Origin: UBA2365 sp964594045
Lineage (GTDB): Bacteria; Bacteroidota; Bacteroidia; Chitinophagales; Saprospiraceae
Assembly: GCA_964594045.1 (NCBI GenBank)
Contig: CAZQKR010000008.1
Span: forward strand, 1 to 64,000
Reading direction: 5' to 3'
DNA length: 64,000 nt
Made by a program: the position numbers and the translations under genes. Under the pieces are notes generated by a model. The model was given only the letters and a program-made list of their open reading frames with translations. It had not been told where the DNA came from and did no database searches. This document shows positions 10,097 to 18,422 of this stretch, one piece after another; the stretch's first letter is position 1, and each line of letters opens with the position of its first letter.

Positions 10097-11170
10097 TTAC
10101 TGATAAACCCTCACATAATCGATCTCGAATACAGATTGGGTAAACCCGGGATCGATATATCCCCCGAAGTTGCCGCCCATAGCGCAGTTCATAATGATGA
10201 AAAAAGCTTGATTGAACGGTACTGCAGGTGAATTATTGAAAGTATAATAAAGTTTATTGTCCACATAAAATTTTATATGGTCTGCACTCCATTCTGCCTT
10301 GTACACATGAAAATCCGTTGTTACATTATTGACCAACAGGGTACCCCCTACTCCTTCACCACCACTATGACCCGGATAATGCAAAGTACCATGAATTTTA
10401 TTCAATTGATTACCTACGTGTTCCATAACGTCGATTTCTCCACATGCAGGCCATCCGACGGTACCAATATCATTGCCCAGCATCCAGAGTGCCGGCCAGG
10501 TACCTTTACCTTCAGGCAGCTTTGCCCTGAATTCAATGATCCCGTACCTGAATGAGAATAAGTCCTTAGTGATCATCCTGGCTGAGGTAAATTCAAATCC
10601 CTGATAATTTTCCCTTATTGTTTTGATTTTCAATACGCCATCTGCAACAATGGCATTTTCCGGCCGTGATGTATAGAATTGTTTTTCGTTATTACCCCAG
10701 CCATTGGAACCATTGCCGGTTTCAAATTTCCATTTTTCTGGATCAGGTGTGCCGTCGGACTCAAACTCATCTGACCAAAGAAGTGAGGGTTTTACAAATA
10801 CTGAAATGATCGCTTTATCCGACAGAAATTTAGTGCCATTGTATGCGGAAACAAAAACCACATAATCGTTGATCCCGCCTCTTTTACATTTATACTCAAA
10901 AACTCCGGATGTGGTTCCTATTTCTTCCTGGTCGATCAGGATTTTGTACTGAGTTGCGTTTTTTGCGCTCACATGAAAACTCACTATTCCGCTGCCATCA
11001 CCATAAGGTTGGTCTGCGGAAACGCCCTGCACAATCCATTCGATCTTCAGGTCTGATGGTACGAGCGGGCCGTTATCATCATCATTATTTTTAGTACAGG
11101 CCAGAATGGTGAAAAAAACGCTGGCTGCGATCAGGAAAAGCCTGGAGGTCATTGGAAGATATTTTTTCAT
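10097..11170 (-). CDS. GH16 beta-glucanase lipoprotein (laminarinase-like)
   Basis: A lipoprotein signal (SVFFTILAC, Cys25) is followed by a PKD-like N-terminal domain (about 38-125), then a GH16 jelly-roll catalytic domain. The catalytic signature GEIDVMEHVG gives Glu245, Asp247 and Glu250; the E-x-D-x-x-E spacing is typical of endo-beta-1,3-glucanases/laminarinases. KWKFETGNGSNGWGNNEKQFYT and ALWMLGND are also typical of GH16_3. The frame extends upstream to a GTG at 11200, but the ATG at 11170 gives a proper signal peptide. The N-terminal domain is visibly related to the one in the neighbouring 308-aa lipoprotein. It is the first gene of the enzyme half of the locus. Confidence 0.92.
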   Translation of the reverse strand: MKKYLPMTSRLFLIAASVFFTILACTKNNDDDNGPLVPSDLKIEWIVQGVSADQPYGDGSGIVSFHVSAKNATQYKILIDQEEIGTTSGVFEYKCKRGGINDYVVFVSAYNGTKFLSDKAIISVFVKPSLLWSDEFESDGTPDPEKWKFETGNGSNGWGNNEKQFYTSRPENAIVADGVLKIKTIRENYQGFEFTSARMITKDLFSFRYGIIEFRAKLPEGKGTWPALWMLGNDIGTVGWPACGEIDVMEHVGNQLNKIHGTLHYPGHSGGEGVGGTLLVNNVTTDFHVYKAEWSADHIKFYVDNKLYYTFNNSPAVPFNQAFFIIMNCAMGGNFGGYIDPGFTQSVFEIDYVRVYQ

Positions 11171-11283
11171 TGACAATGCATTGAATTGAAGAAAATCCAC
11201 TTTTATCTTTTAAGATCATTTGTAAAATCTCCAATAATTCTTAATGTTCATTGATCGTAAAATACTGAATTTCAATAATAAAA

Positions 11284-11316
11284 CAAAATTAAGTAATCTT
11301 TACTTCTCATAACAAA
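11284..11316 (-). promoter_or_regulatory. putative promoter for the GH16-GH30-GH5-GH30 segment
   Basis: On the minus strand, TTTG (11316-11313) and TAATTTTG (11291-11284) are separated by 21 bp, matching the Bacteroidota TTTG / TAnnTTTG promoter pattern. The box ends about 114 bp upstream of the GH16 ATG. It lies just downstream of the strong hairpin at 11358-11399, so the enzyme genes could be transcribed separately from susCD. This is a pattern match only. Confidence 0.5.
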
Positions 11317-11357
11317 ACAAAAAAAAATTTCGCTGTAAAAATATTGATATCCAAAAT

Positions 11358-11399
11358 ATATGTAATACCGGGTACGTAATTGTACCCGGTATTACATAT
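11358..11399 (-). terminator. 18-bp perfect hairpin between binding-protein and enzyme genes
   Basis: Positions 11358-11375 and 11382-11399 form a perfect 18-bp inverted repeat around a 6-nt loop, starting 13 nt after the stop of the 308-aa lipoprotein gene. There is no long U-tract right after it on the minus strand, only short U runs. It may therefore be a partial terminator or an mRNA-stabilising 3' structure for the susCD part of the transcript. Confidence 0.65.
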
Positions 11400-11411
11400 G
11401 AAATTGTAAAA

Positions 11412-12338
11412 TTATTGTTGTGGTACCATTGTCAGATACCATGCATTTCCGGTTTCTGTACCCTGAATTCTCAATCTCATCACATTGGCATCAATGGATA
11501 AGATCTCATATTCATCCAGCAAAGCGCCATAACCGATGTACACGTTTTTACCACCAAGCTTGATGATGGTATTTGTTGATCCGCTGTTCACGGCAGGTGC
11601 CGGAATGAATGCAAAGCTGTTCGTTCCGCCTCCGTAAGCATAGCAACCTTCATCGCCTGATGCGGGAATCCCGGGCAGGTTGGTCAATGAGCCCGTTTTT
11701 GTGAATGCTCCGTCAGGATTTTCTACTGTCAGGCTAAAATTACTTCCGGATTTGGTAAAAGTAAAGGTGGAAGTATAAAAACATGGGCAGCATCCCAATT
11801 TTTCATTGACATTTGCCTGCCACCAGACGGGTTCGCGGTTATCCCACGGACCTACTCCGAAATGACCGAACACATTTTTATCCACAACCCAAGTCTTTGA
11901 TGCATTGTTGGTCAGATTGGTGACAATGGCAGCTGCAGGCTGAAAATCACTTTTGATCGTAATGCTTTTGGTACCAACAGTTGAAGTTCCACCTGCACCA
12001 TAAGCGATGACTGTAATGTTGTAGGTGTTTGTACCCAAAGAAGTGTATTTCTTGGTTACTTTGCCATTTACAAGTGGCACAAAATTAAGATTGGGTGTAT
12101 TTCCAAAATCAATTTTGTACGCCAGTGCATCCTTTGCATTTGCAGTTATGGTAACGTCTCCGGAGCCATCCCCGTTGGGATTCTCTGCATTCTGTCCTGC
12201 TATTACTGCGCTGATCACCAGTTCAGAAGGTGCTTTCAGTTCACCAAGACTATAATCCTCTTTTTCACAGGATAAGAAGCTTAAAGTGAATAATGGCAGA
12301 AGGAATATTATAAATTTAATTTTTGTCCTCATAGTCAT
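11412..12338 (-). CDS. PUL surface glycan-binding lipoprotein with PKD-like domain, 308 aa
   Basis: The protein has a lipoprotein signal (LSFLSC, Cys24), so it is probably outer-membrane anchored. An N-terminal PKD-like domain (about 35-130) matches the N-terminal domain of the adjacent GH16 enzyme, sharing the NPNGDGSG/QPYGDGSG block, AKDALAYKI/AKNATQYKI and a Tyr-x-x-x-Gly-x-Asn-x-Tyr pattern. The C-terminal half is rich in aromatic residues (WVVDKN, GPWDNREPVWWQAN) with a Cys cluster, GCCPC. No catalytic signature is seen. Its position after SusD and before the enzymes points to a SusE/F-like surface glycan-binding role; this is inference from position and composition. Confidence 0.72.
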   Translation of the reverse strand: MTMRTKIKFIIFLLPLFTLSFLSCEKEDYSLGELKAPSELVISAVIAGQNAENPNGDGSGDVTITANAKDALAYKIDFGNTPNLNFVPLVNGKVTKKYTSLGTNTYNITVIAYGAGGTSTVGTKSITIKSDFQPAAAIVTNLTNNASKTWVVDKNVFGHFGVGPWDNREPVWWQANVNEKLGCCPCFYTSTFTFTKSGSNFSLTVENPDGAFTKTGSLTNLPGIPASGDEGCYAYGGGTNSFAFIPAPAVNSGSTNTIIKLGGKNVYIGYGALLDEYEILSIDANVMRLRIQGTETGNAWYLTMVPQQ

Positions 12339-12355
12339 TCATTTTTTTGATTGAA

Positions 12356-13474
12356 TTAATTCGATTGAGAGATATTGTCCAGATAGATGACTTCTCCCGC
12401 TCCATCTGCAATATCATTGTACCTGAAAACCAATTGCTTGAAAGTAGTTCCGGCAGGTATTCCAAGAGTTCCGAAATCAAAGATCAGCTCTTCCCACTGG
12501 TTGGCTTTGGTGCTGGCAACCTTCAGGATCTGATTGGCGACCCCGTTGCTGCCCTGCTCCAGTTCAACATTGAGCGCTTTTCCGACATCAGATGAATATA
12601 CATGTACTTTGATTTTGGAACCGTCATCAATATTGATCGGAACTCCGTTCGGTTCGCTCAAAGGTGTCCATGTTCCTCCCCAGCCCGGCGCACCAACTGC
12701 CTTGGTGTATTTCCTGACAGTAGCTGATGTATTGATACCGCCCGGGTATGGGTTGGCAATTTGCTCAACGCTTACATTTCCGAAAGTTCCCCCGATGTTG
12801 TAATTCTGGATCGGACTTTCGTAAGTAATGGGCAATGAAAAAGGTGCAAAAACAGTAACGGGATAAGTCACTGTGGTTTTGGCTGCTCCTCCACTTAATG
12901 CGATAACAGTCAATGTATAGACACCCGGTGCATAATTATGCGGCGGAGCTGTGAACGTACCGCCATAGGATCCTGTCATGTTGGTAGGCACTTCATTGAT
13001 ACCACCATCACCCCAGATCACCTGAAAACCATTGGCATAATCTGCTTTTGCGGTCAAAGTCATGACTGTACCCTCAAGATTGCGTGTCGTTGAAACATTG
13101 GCCGGAGCCACATAAGTCACCTGAATGGGGTAAGTTTTAGCCGTTTCTTTCCCGGCCAGGTCAAAATAGCTGATACCCACATTATAACTGCCTTCGGGGT
13201 ATTTGTGCGATGTACTTGATCCGGCATTGACTGTAACAGGGCCAGTCGAACCATGTCCATAATTCACCTTGGTGTAGGCAATTCCTTCACCGGTCGGAGT
13301 GATCACAACCAGTCCCGAATTGTCTTTTGTAATGTTGAAAACACCTTCCTGCCCGGCTGAACTGACACCCTCCAGGAATGACAGGTCATCGTCGATTCCG
13401 TCCGGAATGGTACAACTCCAGGTCAGAGAAAGTATCAAGAAACTGAACAGGAATATTATTTTATGATTATTCAT
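12356..13474 (-). CDS. PUL surface glycan-binding lipoprotein, 372 aa
   Basis: A lipoprotein signal (LSLTWSC, Cys21) is followed by two PKD-like segments (about 40-125 and 125-205); the first contains YTKVNYGHGSTGP and the second VIWGDGG. The C-terminal half (about 215-372) looks like a carbohydrate-binding jelly roll, with GWGGTWTPL, IKVHVYSSDVGKALNVELEQ and a closing VIYLDNISQSN. It follows susD by 18 bp and precedes the 308-aa lipoprotein by 17 bp, so it is certainly co-transcribed. A surface glycan-binding role is inferred from the typical susC-susD-binding protein order. Confidence 0.75.
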   Translation of the reverse strand: MNNHKIIFLFSFLILSLTWSCTIPDGIDDDLSFLEGVSSAGQEGVFNITKDNSGLVVITPTGEGIAYTKVNYGHGSTGPVTVNAGSSTSHKYPEGSYNVGISYFDLAGKETAKTYPIQVTYVAPANVSTTRNLEGTVMTLTAKADYANGFQVIWGDGGINEVPTNMTGSYGGTFTAPPHNYAPGVYTLTVIALSGGAAKTTVTYPVTVFAPFSLPITYESPIQNYNIGGTFGNVSVEQIANPYPGGINTSATVRKYTKAVGAPGWGGTWTPLSEPNGVPINIDDGSKIKVHVYSSDVGKALNVELEQGSNGVANQILKVASTKANQWEELIFDFGTLGIPAGTTFKQLVFRYNDIADGAGEVIYLDNISQSN

Positions 13475-13492
13475 AGCAAATTAGATTTTAGG

Positions 13493-15001
13493 TTAATTGT
13501 AATTCGGGTTTTGCACCAACTTAGTATTCTCCAGTTCTTTGTACGGGATTGGGAAGATCTCATTTTTCCCTGCTACAAATCCTCTGCTGCCAAGTTTGGC
13601 TGAGGCATCGCCCCAACGGACCAGGTCAAAAAATCTGAATCCTTCTCCGGCAAGTTCCCTTCTCCTTTCAGCTTTGATGGCATCCATGGAAACAGTTACT
13701 GGTGTCAAGCCAACCCTCGCCCTGACTGCATCCAGCAATGCCTGTGCTCTGGCTCCGGATGCGCCTAAAGCTTCTGCCTCCATCAAATAGGTATCAGCCA
13801 GCCGTATGATATACGTATTCTGTTTATAATTTAATACCGCATCACCTGTGCCGGTTGAAACATCGGATTGCCTTGGAACGAATTTATTCAGGAAATAGCC
13901 CGTGTTTTGGTAACCTTCAGTATAGTTGACTTTACCAGCTTCTTTCAGTGATTTAATATCCAGAACAGTTGCTTCAAACCGTGGATCATCTTTCATAAAA
14001 TCGTAAAGATCCTGTGTGATCACATTGAAACTCCAGCCTGATGGCAGTTCCGGGGCATCCGCGCCTATTTTAACATAACCCCTTGGTCCCACCATGACGT
14101 TCACCGTATTACCTTCATCGGCACTGCTTCCCCAGTTGCCCCAATGTGAACTACCCACGCTGGAATGGGAAGCTTCCAATATAGATTCGGTATTGAATTT
14201 ATTGGCTACAACCCACAGGTCGCTGAAATTGGTCAGCAATCTGTTGCCATATTGGTTGGTTGCGCCCGGAGTGCCATTGACTTCAGCAAACTGTGCAGCT
14301 GCAAGGCTGTTTTTTTTCTGATAAAGATAAACTTTACCGAGTAAAGCCTGCGCAGCGACTTTTGTCAGACGGCCTTTCTCCGCAGCCGGAACAGAAGCAG
14401 GCAGGTTAGGTATGGACTCTGTCAGATCCTTCTCAATCTGAGCATATACTTCAGTAGGATCAGCCTGTACCTGATCGTACATATTCGCCGGTGTAAGTGG
14501 TTCAAGGATCAGTGGAATATTCCTGAACATATTTACCAGGTTGAAATAATACAAAGCTCTGAGCGTCTTGGTTTCTGCAGTAAAACGTGTCCTTACTGAT
14601 TCCTCCATCGGAACGTCAGGAAGTTTTCCGAGTAAAACATTTGCCCTGAAAATCCCCTGGTAGTAGTCATTCCAGAAACTTGGTGGGATGGTATTACTGT
14701 TTTGAGTATAATTGGAAAATGACTGGATACCAACACCGTCTGTGGCACCGCCACCGCCAGCATAATGATCGTCAGAACCCGCGTTCATCATGGTGATCAT
14801 ATTTTCAAAACCTCCTGAATTCTTCCTCAACAGATCGTATACTGAAACAAGACCGGCAAATGCCTCCTCCTGATTTTTGTAATAGGCGCTTTCCAAAGGT
14901 TTGCCCTCTGGCTCAATTTCCAGAAAAGCATCGGTACACGAGGTGATTAAAGAAATGAAAAATGCGCCTATAATGATGATAATTAATCTAATTTTATTCA
15001 T
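13493..15001 (-). CDS. SusD/RagB family nutrient-binding outer membrane lipoprotein
   Basis: The 502-aa protein has a lipoprotein signal (FFISLITSC, Cys22). The N-terminal helical part is followed by SusD family landmarks: LRALYYFNLVNMF, GRLTKVAAQALLGKVYLY (TPR-like helices), NTYIIRLADTYLMEAEAL and the C-terminal RRRELAGEGFRFFDLVRWG block. SusD caps the SusC barrel and binds the glycan at the cell surface. Its gene starts 11 bp after the SusC stop, forming the canonical pair. The substrate is most likely the beta-glucan handled by the downstream enzymes. Confidence 0.95.
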   Translation of the reverse strand: MNKIRLIIIIIGAFFISLITSCTDAFLEIEPEGKPLESAYYKNQEEAFAGLVSVYDLLRKNSGGFENMITMMNAGSDDHYAGGGGATDGVGIQSFSNYTQNSNTIPPSFWNDYYQGIFRANVLLGKLPDVPMEESVRTRFTAETKTLRALYYFNLVNMFRNIPLILEPLTPANMYDQVQADPTEVYAQIEKDLTESIPNLPASVPAAEKGRLTKVAAQALLGKVYLYQKKNSLAAAQFAEVNGTPGATNQYGNRLLTNFSDLWVVANKFNTESILEASHSSVGSSHWGNWGSSADEGNTVNVMVGPRGYVKIGADAPELPSGWSFNVITQDLYDFMKDDPRFEATVLDIKSLKEAGKVNYTEGYQNTGYFLNKFVPRQSDVSTGTGDAVLNYKQNTYIIRLADTYLMEAEALGASGARAQALLDAVRARVGLTPVTVSMDAIKAERRRELAGEGFRFFDLVRWGDASAKLGSRGFVAGKNEIFPIPYKELENTKLVQNPNYN

Positions 15002-15012
15002 AGTTCAATATT

Positions 15013-18000
15013 TTAAAATTGTACGTTAATTCCCAAATTGAAACTTCTCGCCTGTGGGTAATATCCTCTGTCAATTCCGGAAACATCTCCTCCGATTTCC
15101 GGATCATATCCGGTATACTCCGTCCAGGTAAAAAGATTTTCACCACTGACAAAGATCCTGACCTTGTCTATGCTGAGTCTCCTGGTCATGTTCATCGGAA
15201 GCGTATAACCCAACTGGATCAGCTTCAATCTCAAAAAGTCACCCTTCTGTAGATAAAAATCAGACATTTTGCCAAAATTTCCATTCTCATCCAGGTTGGT
15301 CAACCGCGGATAATCATCTGATGTACCCTCTCCATGCCAACGGGATAATGCAACTGTCTGATAATTTCCATTCAGAATGTCAAGTCTTCTCAATCCCTGG
15401 AAGATCATGTTTCCGGCCATTCCCTGGCCAAAGATCAAGACATCAAATCCTTTGTAATCTGCATTCAGGGTCAGACCAAAAGTATATTTTGGCAATGGGT
15501 TTCCCAAAAACACCTTGTCTTCATCAGTGATCGTTCCGTCACCATTGCTGTCCACCCATCTGAAATCTCCTGGTTTGGCATTCGGCTGGATAAGTGCACC
15601 ATCTGCGGTTTTATATGCGCTGATCTCATCCAGATTCTGGAAGATACCATCTGACTGGTAACCATAAAATGAGTTGTATGCCTCTCCAATCTGCGTTCTT
15701 GTTACAGGTCCCATAGATTGAAATCCTGCTGCCTGTGTTGTGATGAAATCAATTCCGTTACCCAGGTATGTTACTTCATTTGATAAAGTGGAAAAGTTCC
15801 CACTGGCATTGAAATTCAACTCATTGAACCTCTTTCTGTAGCTTAATTCAAGTTCAATACCGGAGTTAACCATATCTGCTACATTCGCAAAAGGATTTCC
15901 TGAAGACCCGACATATCCGGGAAGTACTACCTCCTGCAGGATACCAACTGTTTTTTTCCTGTACCAGTCGAAGGTCAGTCTCATATCCTCAAACAGTCTC
16001 GTTTCGAAACCAACGTTGGTCTGCTGGGTTTCCTCCCATTTCAGGTCGGGATTGGATGGTGCATCCGGGCTTGAACCCGGGAAAATGAACAGCCCGTCTG
16101 TTCCGAAAGTGTAATTCCTTCCACCACCGATGGTGGAGAGATAGGCAAATTTACGGAAACGGTCATTACCTGTTTCGCCATATCCACCCCTGACTTTAAG
16201 GAAGCTGATCACAGGATTATCGATCCAGAAATTTTCCTGGGAAACAACCCAGCCTAAAGAGAATGATGGAAAGATACCGTACTTGTTGTTGGCTCCAAAA
16301 TTGGTGGATCCATCTCTTCTGATGATACCTGTAAACAAATACTTTTCATTGAAATTGTAGTTGATCCTGGAAAACAAACTGCTTACTCTGTGTGGCTCAG
16401 CAGTATAGGAATAACCTGTTTTATCTGCAGCAGGAATATCATAATTGAAGGATGCCTTTTCATAATCATTGGTTGGAAGTCCTGCATGAACTACGGTCAA
16501 TCCTGTCGGATTATCATCTTCGTAGGCACCTTGTCCGAGCAAAATATTCACATCGTGACCATTGAAATTATTGCTGTAGTTAATGGTATTTTCAACATTC
16601 CAGGCAAAAAGCATGTTCCTGGACCTGGTCAGATTATTTTTCAAATTGGCAGTTGAAGCATTCAGATAATAAACCGGGTTGAACCCTTCCCAGCCCCAGA
16701 AGGCAAGTTTACCTCCTACAGAAGATTTTACCTTAAGATTCTTTAAAATATTGGCTTCAAGAAATGCATTACCTACAAAATCATCTCCCCAGCCGTAATT
16801 TCCGAGCCTTGTTTTTGCATACGCCAGTGGATTGGACATTTCCTGCCCAACAGTTGTAGGAATTCCGACTGAAATACCATATGGGTTACCGTTTTCATCC
16901 CTGATTGCGGAAGCAGGGTAATAACTCGTGTTATTGGCTCTGACCGGATCAGTTTCCACCAGGGGTGTGATCGGATCAAGGTTAATGGCTGAACTCAGGG
17001 GGCCGCCATATTCACTGTTTGTATTGCCAATACCCACTGAACGCTGATGGCTGTAACCCAAAGATTGCCCGACAGTAAATATTTTGGACAATTTGTGAGT
17101 GGAATTCAACCTGAAATTTCTTTTGCTGTAATTTGAAATCTCAGGCATGACGATACCTTCAATATCCTGAGTACCAAAAGAAAGGTAAAAATTGGAAACG
17201 TCATTTCCTCCGCTGATGTTCACCTCATGTGTGCTTTTGGGTGCATTTTCGGCAAAGATTGCTTTTTGCCAGTCAGTACCCAATCCCATCACGGACAAAT
17301 TATTGTACAATACATCACCACCGGCATTGATTGATTTTTCATTCATTAATGCAGCGTATTGTGTTGCATTCAGCAATTTAAGTGTCTTTGCCGGACCGGC
17401 CCAGCCAAAAGTTCCGTTGTATCCCACATCAAACCTTCCTGCCTTTCCTTTTTTAGTAGTGACCAAAATCACACCTGATGCTGAACGGGCACCGTAGATC
17501 GCCAGCGATGCAGCATCTTTCAATACCTCGATGGACTCGATATCAGATTGGTTGAGAAATCCGATATCGTCATTGATCACAACTCCGTCCACAACCCATA
17601 ACGGATTGTTACCACCATAACCGTTGAAAGATGTAATACCTCTAACACGAATAGTCGATGAAGAGCCTGGCTGACCGGCATTTGCGGCAATATATACACC
17701 TGAAGTTCTACCCTGAAGCACATGTTCCACCCTTCCGATGTTTGGAAGGTTCTCAATGTCCTGCGCTTTCACACTGGATATCGCCCCAGTCACAACGCTT
17801 TTCTTCTGCGTTCCGTATCCTACCACTACAACTTCATCCAGAGCAGTCTTCTGAATTTCAAGCCGGATAGCAAGTGTATTGGAAGTGATCCTGACTTCCT
17901 GGGTTTCGTAACCTAGATAACTTACAACAAGCATGTCTATTCCTGCCGGAACAGTCAAACTGAACTGGCCGTCAATGTCAGTGGAAGTCCCATCACTGGT

Positions 18001-18159
18001 TCCTTTCAACATGACATTAGCACCGATCAAAGGTTCTCCATCTCCGGTAACTGTTCCCGAGACAATGCGCTGAGCGTGTCCGGTGACCATCGAGATGAAA
18101 AATGCCAATAAAAAGAAGATTAACTTACTGAATCTCTTTAAAAGTCGCATTTCGTACAT
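15013..18159 (-). CDS. SusC/RagA family TonB-dependent outer membrane transporter
   Basis: This 1048-aa protein has a signal peptide (to about residue 29, GHAQ). It then has a carboxypeptidase-D-like regulatory domain (about 30-100; GEPLIGANVMLKGT..STDIDGQFSL), the SusC TonB-box-like segment LDEVVVVGYG (107-116), a plug domain with NPLWVVDGVV and IESIEVLKDAASLAIYGARSA, and a 22-strand barrel ending in RSFNLGINVQF. It imports oligosaccharides released at the surface, using TonB-ExbBD energy. The ATG at 18159 is used here; an ATG three codons later is also possible. The leader between the regulator gene and this start contains an inverted repeat (18196-18226). Confidence 0.96.
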   Translation of the reverse strand: MYEMRLLKRFSKLIFFLLAFFISMVTGHAQRIVSGTVTGDGEPLIGANVMLKGTSDGTSTDIDGQFSLTVPAGIDMLVVSYLGYETQEVRITSNTLAIRLEIQKTALDEVVVVGYGTQKKSVVTGAISSVKAQDIENLPNIGRVEHVLQGRTSGVYIAANAGQPGSSSTIRVRGITSFNGYGGNNPLWVVDGVVINDDIGFLNQSDIESIEVLKDAASLAIYGARSASGVILVTTKKGKAGRFDVGYNGTFGWAGPAKTLKLLNATQYAALMNEKSINAGGDVLYNNLSVMGLGTDWQKAIFAENAPKSTHEVNISGGNDVSNFYLSFGTQDIEGIVMPEISNYSKRNFRLNSTHKLSKIFTVGQSLGYSHQRSVGIGNTNSEYGGPLSSAINLDPITPLVETDPVRANNTSYYPASAIRDENGNPYGISVGIPTTVGQEMSNPLAYAKTRLGNYGWGDDFVGNAFLEANILKNLKVKSSVGGKLAFWGWEGFNPVYYLNASTANLKNNLTRSRNMLFAWNVENTINYSNNFNGHDVNILLGQGAYEDDNPTGLTVVHAGLPTNDYEKASFNYDIPAADKTGYSYTAEPHRVSSLFSRINYNFNEKYLFTGIIRRDGSTNFGANNKYGIFPSFSLGWVVSQENFWIDNPVISFLKVRGGYGETGNDRFRKFAYLSTIGGGRNYTFGTDGLFIFPGSSPDAPSNPDLKWEETQQTNVGFETRLFEDMRLTFDWYRKKTVGILQEVVLPGYVGSSGNPFANVADMVNSGIELELSYRKRFNELNFNASGNFSTLSNEVTYLGNGIDFITTQAAGFQSMGPVTRTQIGEAYNSFYGYQSDGIFQNLDEISAYKTADGALIQPNAKPGDFRWVDSNGDGTITDEDKVFLGNPLPKYTFGLTLNADYKGFDVLIFGQGMAGNMIFQGLRRLDILNGNYQTVALSRWHGEGTSDDYPRLTNLDENGNFGKMSDFYLQKGDFLRLKLIQLGYTLPMNMTRRLSIDKVRIFVSGENLFTWTEYTGYDPEIGGDVSGIDRGYYPQARSFNLGINVQF

Positions 18160-18195
18160 AGTCTTTCATTTTTTGTTAATAATTAATTAATTACA

Positions 18196-18226
18196 GCTGT
18201 TGTCTGTGACAACAATGAACAACAGC
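18196..18226. promoter_or_regulatory. inverted repeat in the susC leader
   Basis: GCTGTTGT (18196-18203) pairs with ACAACAGC (18219-18226) about 40 bp upstream of the susC ATG. An alternative inner hairpin, TTGTC-TGT-GACAA, overlaps it. It could be an operator for the locus regulator or an mRNA leader structure. The symmetry is read directly; its function is not known. Confidence 0.35.
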
Positions 18227-18422
18227 GTGCAAATTAAAATTTTTTCAGTAAGCACCACTTATTTATTACCTATACAAAAACCATACATTGAATGATTTTT
18301 ACAGTAGTTATCGCTAAATTATAACTTATTAAAAGTTAGTTATAAATGTTTGACGGAAATGTAGAATGGTCTTTTAATAACTGAACAGAGACTGAAATGA
18401 TGCAGTATTGTATAGGATTGCT

